From Perkinsela sp. pyNocScin1 (lineage: Eukaryota; Euglenozoa; Kinetoplastea; Prokinetoplastida; Perkinselidae): a stretch of DNA of 64,000 nucleotides. The notes under the pieces are model-generated. The model searched no databases and was not told the DNA's origin. It saw nothing but the letters and a program-made list of their open reading frames with translations. The stretch spans positions 1,302,001-1,366,000 of the forward strand of contig CAXHTR010000008.1 of the NCBI GenBank assembly GCA_964019655.1, in the 5' to 3' direction. Each line of letters begins with the position of its first letter. The first letter of the stretch is position 1. The position numbers and the translations under genes were made by a program. Positions 47,433 through 56,440 of this stretch are shown one piece after another.

Positions 47433-48185
47433 TCACTGTGAGATCCATTCAAAGCGCAAAGTCTCAAATGCGTTCCCGACCACCGACACATCGAGCATGT
47501 TGTCGCTCACGCAGTCGAGGTCGACGCTGCCGCTGAGCGCGTTGTGCTCGAGGAAGAGGTACTTCATGCCCGCCGGAAGGGCGTCGAGGCGTATCTCCCC
47601 CGTGAAAGCGTTTCTTGCCAGCGACAGAAAACGCATCGAGCTCGGCAGGCGCTCGAGGCACAGCGATCCCGAGAGCTTGTTCTTTGAGAGGTTGAGCGTA
47701 TCAAACTTCGCGGGCAGCCCCGTCAGATCGATTTCCCCTGTGAGCTCGTTTAGAAACATCTGGAAATCAGCCATACCCTGTGGCAGGGCCGAGAGGTCAA
47801 CAGTCCCGCAGAATCTGTGCCCATTGGCGTGAAAGACTCTCAGCCCGGCGGGCAAGCGCGCTGTTTCGATCGTTCCCTCTGCCCGTAGGCGCGAGTAGTT
47901 CGTCGCGAGCGATATGTCGCAGCGCTCGATCCGCGGGGGCAGGTGCTGGAGGTCGATGGTCCCGAGGTGCCACGTGTGGGTGTACAGGTGAATGGCTGTG
48001 ACGTGGCCATCGGCGTCGCATGTGACGCCCTGCCACTCGCAGACGGGCTGGATCGGCTGCTGCTGGCGCATCGGCAGGTCGTGGGGCTGCTGGCCGGCGC
48101 CAGTGAGGAGCTCCATGCACTCCTGGTCGGACAGCATCGAGGGGTCGAAGCGCCCGAGGTGGTCGTCGAGGCAGAGAATAAACAT
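47433..48185 (-). CDS. Secreted leucine-rich-repeat protein (LRR-7)
   Basis: A 250-residue protein with an unusually short leader, MFILCLDDHLGRFDPS. The cap has CEWQGVTCDADGHVTAIHL, the clearest match in the window to the plant-type LRR cap (W-x-G-V-x-C). About seven repeats follow, including LPAKFDTLNLSKNKLSG and LPAGMKYLFLEHNALSG. It ends ETLRFEWISQ and lacks the VVDxxG cap of its neighbours. It is the most downstream gene of the tandem array. Confidence 0.85.
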   Translation of the reverse strand: MFILCLDDHLGRFDPSMLSDQECMELLTGAGQQPHDLPMRQQQPIQPVCEWQGVTCDADGHVTAIHLYTHTWHLGTIDLQHLPPRIERCDISLATNYSRLRAEGTIETARLPAGLRVFHANGHRFCGTVDLSALPQGMADFQMFLNELTGEIDLTGLPAKFDTLNLSKNKLSGSLCLERLPSSMRFLSLARNAFTGEIRLDALPAGMKYLFLEHNALSGSVDLDCVSDNMLDVSVVGNAFETLRFEWISQ

Positions 48186-48679
48186 TGTATTTTGATAAAG
48201 CTGTGGAAGGGGTGGTAGAAGCTGCTGATCGATGATTCAAAAAATGAAAAAAGGGATTGGAAACATTCCGATTACCGAACAGAAGTACCCTGGTGCTACT
48301 CAGGCAGAACTTTGTCTTTTTTTTTTTTTGCGTAAGACTAAACCAAAGTGCAAAAAAATGAGACGAGCGCTGCCGGCTGCACGGTAGCTACAGGTTCATC
48401 TATTCAAACCGCCAGGGCTTCTTTGTCTGCAAACAGATGATGTATCTCTCTGACCATTGGCGAGCAGTCCAACAATGACTTGGCCCCAGGCCCTTCACCA
48501 GTTGCTATGCAGTACTTGGACTCACAAGGGTACTCTTCGACAATAGAGCCAGCACTAACTACTGCAGTAGCGATATTTTGTCCTGTCCTCCCGAAATGCT
48601 TCGCTTATCTAAATTTTCACTTTACGTTATGAATTATGTACATTCTGTGATTCCTTGAATCCCAAAGAATCTTCGCCAA
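48186..48679. other. Intergenic with poly-T run
   Basis: Spacer inside the LRR array. A run of about fifteen T lies near 48315-48330. No gene seen. Confidence 0.5.
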
Positions 48680-49519
48680 CTAGTCAAAAACGAAACCTTT
48701 TTCTCCCAGTGGTGCGCCATCTGTCAGCACCACTTGCCCGCGGAACCGACTGTCCAGTCTGCAGAAGCGCAGATTGTGATCCTTGTCGAGAACCATCGGT
48801 ACATTTGCATCAAAGTTATTTTTGTGCAAAATCACAGTCTTTAGGGTCTCTGGGGGATTCAGGATCTTGATTTGCCCCTGCAGCTTATTCCGCGATATAT
48901 CAAGCATTGCCAGCTTTGGCGGCAGCCGGCTGAGATCGACTCCCCCACTGAATTGATTGCCCCACACCTCAAAGTGCTGCACATCTGGTGGAATGCAGTC
49001 AACGCGTAATTCGCCACAGAATTTGTTAGCGCTGATGTTCACTGTGTGGATCTTTTTCGGGAGATTCTCGACACGAAATTCCCCTGTGAGCTTGTTGCCA
49101 TTCAGCGTTAGCCATTCAAGGCCATCTGGCAGCTGATCTGTCTGGAGTGTCCCTTCAAACTCCATTTTCGAAATACAGAGGGCCACGACTGTACTCGGCA
49201 CATACTGAAAGTCAACGGTCCCATCCAGGTCAAAGCATCCGTCCTCGATAGAGCGGTCTTCTTCCCCGCTCGCGAAAAGGTCGCCATCATTCTCAATAAA
49301 CCTTTCGTCCATTTGGATTTCGTTCACATTGCCGTCGGCATCAAAGGAGAGAATAGACCAATCTTCGATGGGCAGAAACTCGCCGCTGCTGTCCTTGGCA
49401 ATGGCGACGTCTTGCAGGTTCTCGACGAAGAGCTCCATGAGTGACTGCTGCGAGAGACTGAGCTTGTCGAAGCGGGCGGCCACGCTGTCGACGGCGTGAA
49501 AGGACAAGAGGTAAAGCAT
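48680..49519 (-). CDS. Secreted leucine-rich-repeat protein (LRR-8)
   Basis: A 279-residue protein starting MLYLLSFHAVDSVAARFDKL; the frame extends upstream with no ATG. The cap shows QQSLMELFVENL, a DSSGEFLPIEDW turn and DADGNVNEIQMDE. About six repeats follow (LPDGLEWLTLNGNKLTG, LPPKLAMLDISRNKLQG). The acidic loop before the first repeat (FASGEEDRSIEDG) is specific to this copy. The C-terminal cap has VVLTDGAPLGEKGFVFD. Its codons are less GC-rich than those of other array members. Confidence 0.83.
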   Translation of the reverse strand: MLYLLSFHAVDSVAARFDKLSLSQQSLMELFVENLQDVAIAKDSSGEFLPIEDWSILSFDADGNVNEIQMDERFIENDGDLFASGEEDRSIEDGCFDLDGTVDFQYVPSTVVALCISKMEFEGTLQTDQLPDGLEWLTLNGNKLTGEFRVENLPKKIHTVNISANKFCGELRVDCIPPDVQHFEVWGNQFSGGVDLSRLPPKLAMLDISRNKLQGQIKILNPPETLKTVILHKNNFDANVPMVLDKDHNLRFCRLDSRFRGQVVLTDGAPLGEKGFVFD

Positions 49520-49803
49520 TAGAAATTTGAACAAATTATGAATGAAAGTCAAATACCGAATGATTGTCAAAGTGATAGTACCTCTTTGATAGGTAAAGCG
49601 ATTGTAGTGCACTTTCGCTCAGAAAAGGCATCGAATCTTGAAAGATGCATCTTTCAGCATTGCCCACTCTTCCGAAAATAGTATTCGCAGCATCTCTTGA
49701 GCCCGCAGTCTACAAAAGTTTCGCTTATATGTATTCGTATCTCTCTGTTATGCGTTCTGTCATATTTTTTTGAAATCATCAAATCCCCAAAATCGGCAGG
49801 AGT

Positions 49804-50643
49804 CTACCCCCAATTATAGATGAATTTGTCTTCCAAGTTGTTCCCATCCGTGTCCACGACGCTCCCAAAGCTCTCGAGGTTCAAGCGGAAGAACCGCACG
49901 CCCTCCGCCGGGACCCGAATGACCAGCCGCTCCTGCTCGACCTTTGTCCGCTTCACGCCGAAAAACTTCATCGTCGGCGGCAGCGCGCTCAGGTCGATCG
50001 CCCCTGCGAAATCGTTGTGGCTCAGGCGCAGCGTCGTCATGTTCTCGGGCAGGCGGCTGCAGTCAAGCGACCCGTGGAATTTGTTCCGCTCAGCGGCAAA
50101 CTTTATTAAATTCCGTGGCAGTTTGGCGATGTCCAGCGTCCCGCGCAGTTGATTGAAGGAAATCCCAACTTCTTCAATCTTTTGCGGCAGTGACGCGATG
50201 CAGAACGTCCCGGTAAATTTATTGGAGCTTATGTTAAAGCGCCAAAGGGCCTCTGCGAGGCCGCTGGTCTCGACTGTCCCGTGCAGGTCAAGGTCGCTAA
50301 TGCTGAAGGTGTGGACAGTCCGCGGCACCCACCGGAGGTCGATGCTCCCCTTCGGCCCAAGGATGTATTGCCCTTCTTCGGTGTCATTCTCGTCATCGAA
50401 GGTTATTTCTGCAGCGAAGTTTACTTGTGTCACCTCACCCGCAGTGAATGTCAGTCCGTCCCACGACAGAATGTCGAGGAAGACGCCTTCCTTGTCGCGG
50501 ACCACCGTGGTGTTCTCGATGTCGGAAACGAGAAGTTCCAGCAGCGTCTGGTCGGGCATGGAGGCGGGGTCGACCCTGCCGAAGCTCTGTGGGTCTGCAG
50601 TGATGAGAAGGTTCCAAAGCATTGAAATGTGTAAAGTCTGCAT
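49804..50643 (-). CDS. Secreted leucine-rich-repeat protein (LRR-9)
   Basis: A 279-residue protein starting MQTLHISMLWNLLITAD, a good leader; the longer frame begins with GTG. The cap reads GRVDPASMPDQTLLELLV and EGVFLDILSWDGLTF. Six repeats follow (WVPRTVHTFSISDLDLHG as the first, LPENMTTLRLSHNDFAG, LPPTMKFFGVKRTKVEQ as the last). The end, SVVDTDGNNLEDKFIYNWG, is the VVDxxG cap also seen in LRR-10 and LRR-12. Confidence 0.85.
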   Translation of the reverse strand: MQTLHISMLWNLLITADPQSFGRVDPASMPDQTLLELLVSDIENTTVVRDKEGVFLDILSWDGLTFTAGEVTQVNFAAEITFDDENDTEEGQYILGPKGSIDLRWVPRTVHTFSISDLDLHGTVETSGLAEALWRFNISSNKFTGTFCIASLPQKIEEVGISFNQLRGTLDIAKLPRNLIKFAAERNKFHGSLDCSRLPENMTTLRLSHNDFAGAIDLSALPPTMKFFGVKRTKVEQERLVIRVPAEGVRFFRLNLESFGSVVDTDGNNLEDKFIYNWG

Positions 50644-50715
50644 GAGAATAAGAAAAGTACTTTTTATGTTCGGCTCTCGAGCTTCGGGCCCATAAGCCAC
50701 TCAGGACACTTTTCT

Positions 50716-51447
50716 CTACCAAAACCCCCGCTCGATGACCCTCGCCTCGAAGGCATCGCCGTTCGTGTCGACAACCTTTTCGATGTTTGTCCCTCCAATG
50801 GACACCCAAGAGAGATGGGCTGGCAGGTTTGTCAGCACGAGATTCCCCGAGAACGGGTTGCGCTCGAGGGTCAGACCGCACATGCCCGGCGGGAGATGGA
50901 CGAGCGACACAGTCCCCTCAAACGCGTTATTTGATATGTTGAGGTACTCCATCGGCGCCGGGAGCGCGTTGAGGTTCACCTCCCCCGAGAAGCAGTTGTG
51001 CTGGATGTGTAGGTCTGTCATCGCCGGCGGGAGCCGCGTGAAGTCGACGCTGCCCGTCAGTTTGTTGCTGCCGACGTTGAGCTTGACGAGCGCTGCGGGG
51101 AGCTTGGCTGTGTCGAGTGCGCCCGTGAGGTCAAAGCCGTAGATTCTGGCGTCGGCCACCTTGGGCGGCAGCCACTGGAGGTCGATGGACCCGCCGCGTT
51201 TTGCATAGTCATTGGCGCACATATCAATGCCGACGACGTCATCGCCGTCCAATTTCGCCACCCAGCTATATACTTCATGGTGCATTTGCCAGTTCTTGAG
51301 GTCCTTGAAGCTGCCGTCCGTGTAGAAGTGCTCGGCGTCGTTCATGCCGCCGACGAGGAGCTCCATGCGCGTCTGGTCGGTAAATGTGCTGTAGCCCGGG
51401 CGGTGCGCGAAGGTGTCGGCTGCGGAGAGGATAACGGGAAGGGACAT
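50716..51447 (-). CDS. Secreted leucine-rich-repeat protein (LRR-10)
   Basis: A 243-residue protein. The leader is short and weak (MSLPVILSAADTFAHRPG). The cap has DQTRMELLVGGM and YTDGSFKDLKNWQMH, then DVVGIDM where others have VTxIxW. Six repeats follow, starting WLPPKVADARIYGFDLTG and including LPPAMTDLHIQHNCFSG. It ends KVVDTNGDAFEARVIERGFW. Its stop lies only 72 bp before the start chosen for LRR-9, so the spacer must hold both the upstream poly(A) site and the downstream acceptor. Confidence 0.85.
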   Translation of the reverse strand: MSLPVILSAADTFAHRPGYSTFTDQTRMELLVGGMNDAEHFYTDGSFKDLKNWQMHHEVYSWVAKLDGDDVVGIDMCANDYAKRGGSIDLQWLPPKVADARIYGFDLTGALDTAKLPAALVKLNVGSNKLTGSVDFTRLPPAMTDLHIQHNCFSGEVNLNALPAPMEYLNISNNAFEGTVSLVHLPPGMCGLTLERNPFSGNLVLTNLPAHLSWVSIGGTNIEKVVDTNGDAFEARVIERGFW

Positions 51448-52119
51448 TTATTGCGGAAATAAGAGTGAGAAGGAAAAATAGGGGATACTGATTATGGCTC
51501 ATGTGCTAGTCAGGGACAAGGTCTACCCAGCAAGGCAAAGATTGCGTTCGAAAAGTACTACTTCGATCAGGGACAGCGTCGGAAAGCAAAGTAAGACGAG
51601 CAGTGCCTTCGTGATATGATATTCAAATGCAGACTCTTGTTTGAGAGCTTATCCTGTAGGGGTGTATGAACAATCGCCACCTTTACAAGCGTGCCCACTG
51701 TCATGGAAGCATTCACTGTCGCCACTATTAAGAAATGCAAAGCGTTTACCCTCTCTACACCCTCTGCTACCACAAATAGCATACTCTCAGATCTGTTCGC
51801 TTGATTGAAATGAATTTGCATGTAAAGAACAATGTCGTGCATGACCATGGTATACAGCACCCTTCAAACACTGGGATCACCTTCTTCACTCTACAGGTGA
51901 ATCAAACTTCTTCTCACTCAGGGCGTTGATAAATCAAACAAGCGCTGAAACCAGATCAGCCTTTGAAAACGCAACGCAAGCTTTCTTCATAGGGATGTAT
52001 AGAATATAAGAGTTGTAAAGCAAATCTATACACACCTGCCAGGAATCAATACACATACACGCATATACTTTTATTCCTCTTAATTTCCTTTAGTGCCTGC
52101 ACGAACCCTACAGCGGACC
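51448..52119. other. Intergenic, no gene seen
   Basis: AT-rich spacer between LRR-10 and LRR-11. Short frames only. Confidence 0.5.
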
Positions 52120-53097
52120 CTACAGCATCTCTTTCATACCTCTGTGCTCATTGCCATCCTGGTCGACAACCACATCGATCGCGTTCCCCTTGAGAAGAGC
52201 TCCCCAAAACGTTTTCTTCACAACCTCTGTGCCCGTCAGAATATTATTCGACGCGTTGAGCGTACGAAGCCTCGGCGGCCGATTCGTCAGCTTAAAAGTA
52301 CCCGAAAGTGCGTTGTTCTGGAGCTTGAGGGTCCGCATCGCCAGCGGCAGACTTTCGAGGCTGCAAAGTGTCCCCTGGAGCATGTTGTGTGAGAGGTTGA
52401 GGAATTTCAGGCCACCTGGGAGGTTATCGAGACAGAAACTCCCCGAAAACTGGTTTCCGTTGAGGTGCAGATGCTCGAGTCCCGGTGGGAGGTTATCTAG
52501 ATGTATTTCTCCGCTGAAAAGATTCACTGAGAGGTCGAGCGTCTTCAAATGCCCCGAAAGGTGCTCGAGATCGACGGAGCCCGAAAACAAGCACCTTCCC
52601 AAATTGAGCACCTCGAGCCCATCGGGCAGGGCTGTGAGGTCACAGCTCCCCTCAAATTCATTGAAGCGAATGTTCAGTTTAAAGAGGCTAGTTGGTAGAG
52701 AACGGAAGTCAAAACTCCCATTGAGTCGGTTTTGCGAGAGGTCGAGGTCCAACAGGGTCTCTGGGAGCAGCTTGGTCTCAACTATTCCCGTAAAATTGAA
52801 ATTTCGAATCGCGAAGACCTTGACCTGCCGGGGCATGTGCGCAAGGTTGATTTCCCCCTGGAGGTCGGCTCTCGATTTTATCGGGGCGAAGACGATGAGA
52901 TTGCCATCAAGGTCACAGTTCGCGCACTCCCAGCTGTCAATATCGAGAAAATCACCGTCAGAGTCCTTGAAGCACCCGCCCGACTCGCCGAGGAGGTCCG
53001 ACAACAGGAGCTCCATGCGGGCCTGGTCAGAGAGCGAGTCGACGTCTATTCGGCCGAGGGAGGGGTCTATGGAGTGTAGCAATAGTAATGGCATCAT
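52120..53097 (-). CDS. Secreted leucine-rich-repeat protein (LRR-11)
   Basis: A 325-residue protein with leader MMPLLLLHSIDPSLGRIDVD. The cap has DQARMELLLSDL, FKDSDGDFLDIDSWECANCD and a run of nine repeats with very regular spacing (LPETLLDLDLSQNRLNG, LPPGLEHLHLNGNQFSG, LPGGLKFLNLSHNMLQG). One repeat has an extra residue (CSLESLPLAMRTLKL). The C-terminus has DVVVDQDGNEHRGMKEML, the VVDxxG cap. Cysteines CANCD replace the W-x-G-V-x-x-D of other caps. Confidence 0.86.
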   Translation of the reverse strand: MMPLLLLHSIDPSLGRIDVDSLSDQARMELLLSDLLGESGGCFKDSDGDFLDIDSWECANCDLDGNLIVFAPIKSRADLQGEINLAHMPRQVKVFAIRNFNFTGIVETKLLPETLLDLDLSQNRLNGSFDFRSLPTSLFKLNIRFNEFEGSCDLTALPDGLEVLNLGRCLFSGSVDLEHLSGHLKTLDLSVNLFSGEIHLDNLPPGLEHLHLNGNQFSGSFCLDNLPGGLKFLNLSHNMLQGTLCSLESLPLAMRTLKLQNNALSGTFKLTNRPPRLRTLNASNNILTGTEVVKKTFWGALLKGNAIDVVVDQDGNEHRGMKEML

Positions 53098-53427
53098 TTG
53101 GTAGTGATATATTTAGACAATGACCAGGGCTAAAATTAAGTAGCAAATTCGCAAGTGTCCTGCCACTTAGAAAAGAAATTTGCCTTTAATTTTTGGACTT
53201 TTGCCGTTAAGTACACACCCGGAGCACAAGATAGAAAATTTGGAAGCAGTGAGAAATGACAAACTCAAATTCTGGCAGGAGAAGAAAAACACAGAACATG
53301 TTGATACGTATAAAGTATTAATATGCGTATTTAGTAGTCGAGAAAAGAATCCAAAAAAGTAGAAAATGCAAAGTCATTCTTTTACTCAATGCTTGTAATG
53401 ACGCATAACAAATATCTTTAGGGACTT
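53098..53427. other. Intergenic, no gene seen
   Basis: AT-rich spacer between LRR-11 and LRR-12. Confidence 0.5.
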
Positions 53428-54198
53428 TCAGTCAAACTCCACTCTTGTCGACTCCTTGCCGGTCTCGTCGACGACCTTCCCGATCTTGCACCCGGCCAGG
53501 TACACCCACACGATCTCCGCCTTGGAGTTTATGACGAGCACGTCCTGCTCGAACGCGTTGTGCGAGAGCTCGATGTGGCGCATCTCCGCTGGGATCTGCG
53601 ACAGGTCGATCTTGCACGAGAAGGCGTTGCGCCGGATGTCGAGGTACATGAACGTCTCCGGCAGCTTGGAGAAGTCGAGCTCCCCGCTGAAATTGTTCTC
53701 ATACGCGTGGAGGTTCTCGAACTGTGGCGGGCACGCAGTGAGGTCGAGCGGGCCCTCAAAGGCGTTTTTTGAGATCTGGGCGATCTCGACGCTGCGCGGC
53801 AGGCCGGCCATGGCGAACTCGCCGCAGAACTGATTGCTAATGATGAACAGCTCGCGCAGCGATGCCGGGAGGTCGCTCGTGTCGAGCGGGCCGCTAAGCG
53901 ATGAATAGGACAGCATGAGCGTCCCGACAGACGCCGGCGCGTGGCGGAGATCGAGGCTCGGGGACTGCCCGCGCCAGAACTGCTCCCACTGGATGGTCGT
54001 GACCGCGCCAGCCTCGTCCGTCTCGACGCCGTCCCAGGCGGCGTACGGGAGGAAGTCGCCGTCCGCGGCGCGGAACTGCGAGTCGTCCTTGAGCGGAGCG
54101 ACGAGGAGCTCCATGCGGCTCTGCGTCGGGAGGTCGTCGTAGGCCACGCGGCCCGCTGGGCCGTCGGCGGAGAGCAAATGGGCGATAATGGGCTGCAT
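53428..54198 (-). CDS. Secreted leucine-rich-repeat protein (LRR-12)
   Basis: A 256-residue protein starting MQPIIAHLLSADGPAGR; 25 more codons upstream are open but lack an ATG. The cap reads TQSRMELLVAPL, FRAADGDFLPYAAWDGVETD and AVTTIQWEQFW. Six repeats follow, including LPASLRELFIISNQFCG and LPETFMYLDIRRNAFSC. The last repeat is followed by an extra strand (VINSKAEIVWVYLAGC) and then KVVDETGKESTRVEFD, the common C-cap. Confidence 0.86.
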   Translation of the reverse strand: MQPIIAHLLSADGPAGRVAYDDLPTQSRMELLVAPLKDDSQFRAADGDFLPYAAWDGVETDEAGAVTTIQWEQFWRGQSPSLDLRHAPASVGTLMLSYSSLSGPLDTSDLPASLRELFIISNQFCGEFAMAGLPRSVEIAQISKNAFEGPLDLTACPPQFENLHAYENNFSGELDFSKLPETFMYLDIRRNAFSCKIDLSQIPAEMRHIELSHNAFEQDVLVINSKAEIVWVYLAGCKIGKVVDETGKESTRVEFD

Positions 54199-54959
54199 TT
54201 CAGGTAGGAATGTGTGAAAGAGTAAAGAGAAGTGCGAAGAAGCGAAAAGTAGATCAGAAGCACAGCGATTCACGAAGTTTGGAGACTGTGCGGAGATAAG
54301 AAGCCAGGTGAGGTATGCTGGGGGTCATGCTTTCAAGACTTTGGAAATTGGTGAGGGTGTATGCGAATAATGCAATAAGTGGGAAGATTCAAAGGCCAAG
54401 GGCGCATAGTTTATGTAGAGCTGAAGCCCGGTCACAGTGTATTCAAGCAGATGTTCATTGCCACTATACAGTTCGACCTAATCAAGACGTCTTGCATTTC
54501 CTAAGATAATATGCATGTATTCGCTGTAAGTGGATCTAAGCCAATCAAATATTAGCAATGTCTCGGAGCTGAAGTGTAATCACTTTACCCCTTCAATTTT
54601 AAGATCCATCCGCATGCGTATCGGATGGCAAGAAGAAAACAAAAACTTACCTGCACTGATTGGTGCTACTTTCCCTTCAACTCACCTGTGCCCTCGCACA
54701 GACAGTCAAATCACATGGCTAGCGAAATCATCCGCACATCAGTCTAATGTTTGACTACGCACTCCAGATCAAAGACAGCACATGTAACCGCTCACACACT
54801 TTGAGTACTTCTCCAAGTCGCATGATACGAAGACATATCTATTGAGAATAACACATCAAAAATTGATCAGGTCCACATTCTCAGTTTGGACTACCCGGTC
54901 ACGTTCACCTATATCACTATATATTGAAGTCTATCACTCAGCGGCACTGATTTTTTGCC
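54199..54959. other. Intergenic, no gene seen
   Basis: AT-rich spacer between LRR-12 and LRR-13, the longest inside the array. No pseudogene remnant of an LRR was noticed. Confidence 0.5.
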
Positions 54960-55961
54960 TCACTCCTCTTCATCTTGAAAATACTCCTCAGGGTACAGGA
55001 ACCTGTCCTCGTGCAAGTGCCGCCCGCCGCTCTCAGTCACAACGCTAGCGATACCGTTGCCGTCGAGGCGAACATCGCCCCGCACGTCCCGGCAGACCAC
55101 CGCCGTGCCCTCCAGCTTGTTCCCCGTGGCGATGATGTCGACGTCCACGCGCGGCGGCTCGAGCAGCTCAAAGCCGCCAGTGATCGCGTTGCCCGCGAGG
55201 TTGAGGTGCCGAAGGCTCCCCGGCAGCTCGTTCAGCGCGATTTCGCCGGAGAACTCGTTCTCCTGCAGCGTCAGCTTGCGGAGGTCGTCCGGCAGGTCCT
55301 CCAGCGCGAGTTTCCCTGCGAATTTGTTTCCCTCGAGATGCAGGTACTGGAGCTTTGGCGGCAGCTGCGTCAGGTCAACGTCGCCCGTAAAGCCGTTGTT
55401 CGCGAGGCTGACGTGCGTGAGCCCGCGGGGCAGGGCGGCCGCAGGGAATGTCCCTGTAAACGAATTTCCGCTGAGTATGAGATCAGTGAGCGAAGATGGC
55501 AGCGCGCTTAGGTCGGCGACCCCTTCAAAGCGATTATGGTCGACGTTGAGCATCTCCAGGCCCGGTGGCAGCGCCGTGAGGTCACAGGTCCCGTGCAGGG
55601 CGTTCTGCGGGATGTGCAGCCAGCGGAGGCCGGCGGGCAGCGCGTGCGTGTCGAGCGTGCCCTCCGCGGCGCACCAGAGGCCACGGAACTTCTCAAGCGT
55701 GCGGGGCAGGTACTGGAGGTGGAACGTCCCCGCGAGCTTTGTCCACACGATTGTGACGATGTCGCCGCTTGCGTTTGTTGTGACGCCCTCCCACTCCGTC
55801 GCGTCGAGGAACTCGCCGTTAGCGTCCTGGAAGGCTTTTTTCGTCTCAGGAGTTATGCCCTGGACGAGGAGCTCCATCGCCACCTGAGCGGACACCGCGA
55901 AGGGGTCAACGCGGCCAACGTCATCGTCGGCTGTGCGTAATGTGAGGTGGAGATGTATCAT
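54960..55961 (-). CDS. Secreted leucine-rich-repeat protein (LRR-13)
   Basis: A 333-residue protein with leader MIHLHLTLRTADDDVGRVDP. The cap has AQVAMELLVQGI, FQDANGEFLDATEWEGVTT and DIVTIVWTKLAG. Nine repeats follow (LPPGLEMLNVDHNRFEG, LPPKLQYLHLEGNKFAG, LPGSLRHLNLAGNAITG). The C-terminal cap SVVTESGGRHLHEDRFLYPE is a longer version of the VVDxxG unit and ends in acidic residues. It is the first LRR gene downstream of RRP12, so the whole array is read from this end. Confidence 0.86.
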   Translation of the reverse strand: MIHLHLTLRTADDDVGRVDPFAVSAQVAMELLVQGITPETKKAFQDANGEFLDATEWEGVTTNASGDIVTIVWTKLAGTFHLQYLPRTLEKFRGLWCAAEGTLDTHALPAGLRWLHIPQNALHGTCDLTALPPGLEMLNVDHNRFEGVADLSALPSSLTDLILSGNSFTGTFPAAALPRGLTHVSLANNGFTGDVDLTQLPPKLQYLHLEGNKFAGKLALEDLPDDLRKLTLQENEFSGEIALNELPGSLRHLNLAGNAITGGFELLEPPRVDVDIIATGNKLEGTAVVCRDVRGDVRLDGNGIASVVTESGGRHLHEDRFLYPEEYFQDEEE

Positions 55962-56440
55962 TGATAGGATAGAGACTAGAAAACAAAAGGAGATGGGTTA
56001 TGACGACAAGAAAGAAAATTCGGAGTCATGCGGTAGTGTGATGTACTCAAGGATTCTTCAAGCATGCTTTTTCTTCTTTTGAGTTCATCTGGCAAAAATC
56101 TTTGTTCGTTGTGTGAAGGCAGTACTATTTTTGAATGCTCATAGACGCTCTTACTTTGTTGCCTACTGTCATTTATCTTCCTGCATCGACGCTGGTCAAA
56201 TTTCGCACACAGGCGCAGTGCTCACGGAGATATTCGCCTTCGCAGGCTTCAGTGCCATGAAATTACGCATCTTCCTTTGCGTGCTCATTCAATAGCGTTC
56301 AGATCTTCTATACGATTGACTCGCTGCGGTTCAGCGTGCAACAAATTGGTGCGTTTCGACTTTTTTGAAAATTTCCCCTTCAAAGTCACTGCGCAGCCCA
56401 CTGCCGATAGACCAAACACCAACCACTCTTCTACTCTTCC
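55962..56440. other. Intergenic, no gene seen
   Basis: AT-rich spacer between the LRR array and RRP12. Confidence 0.5.
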
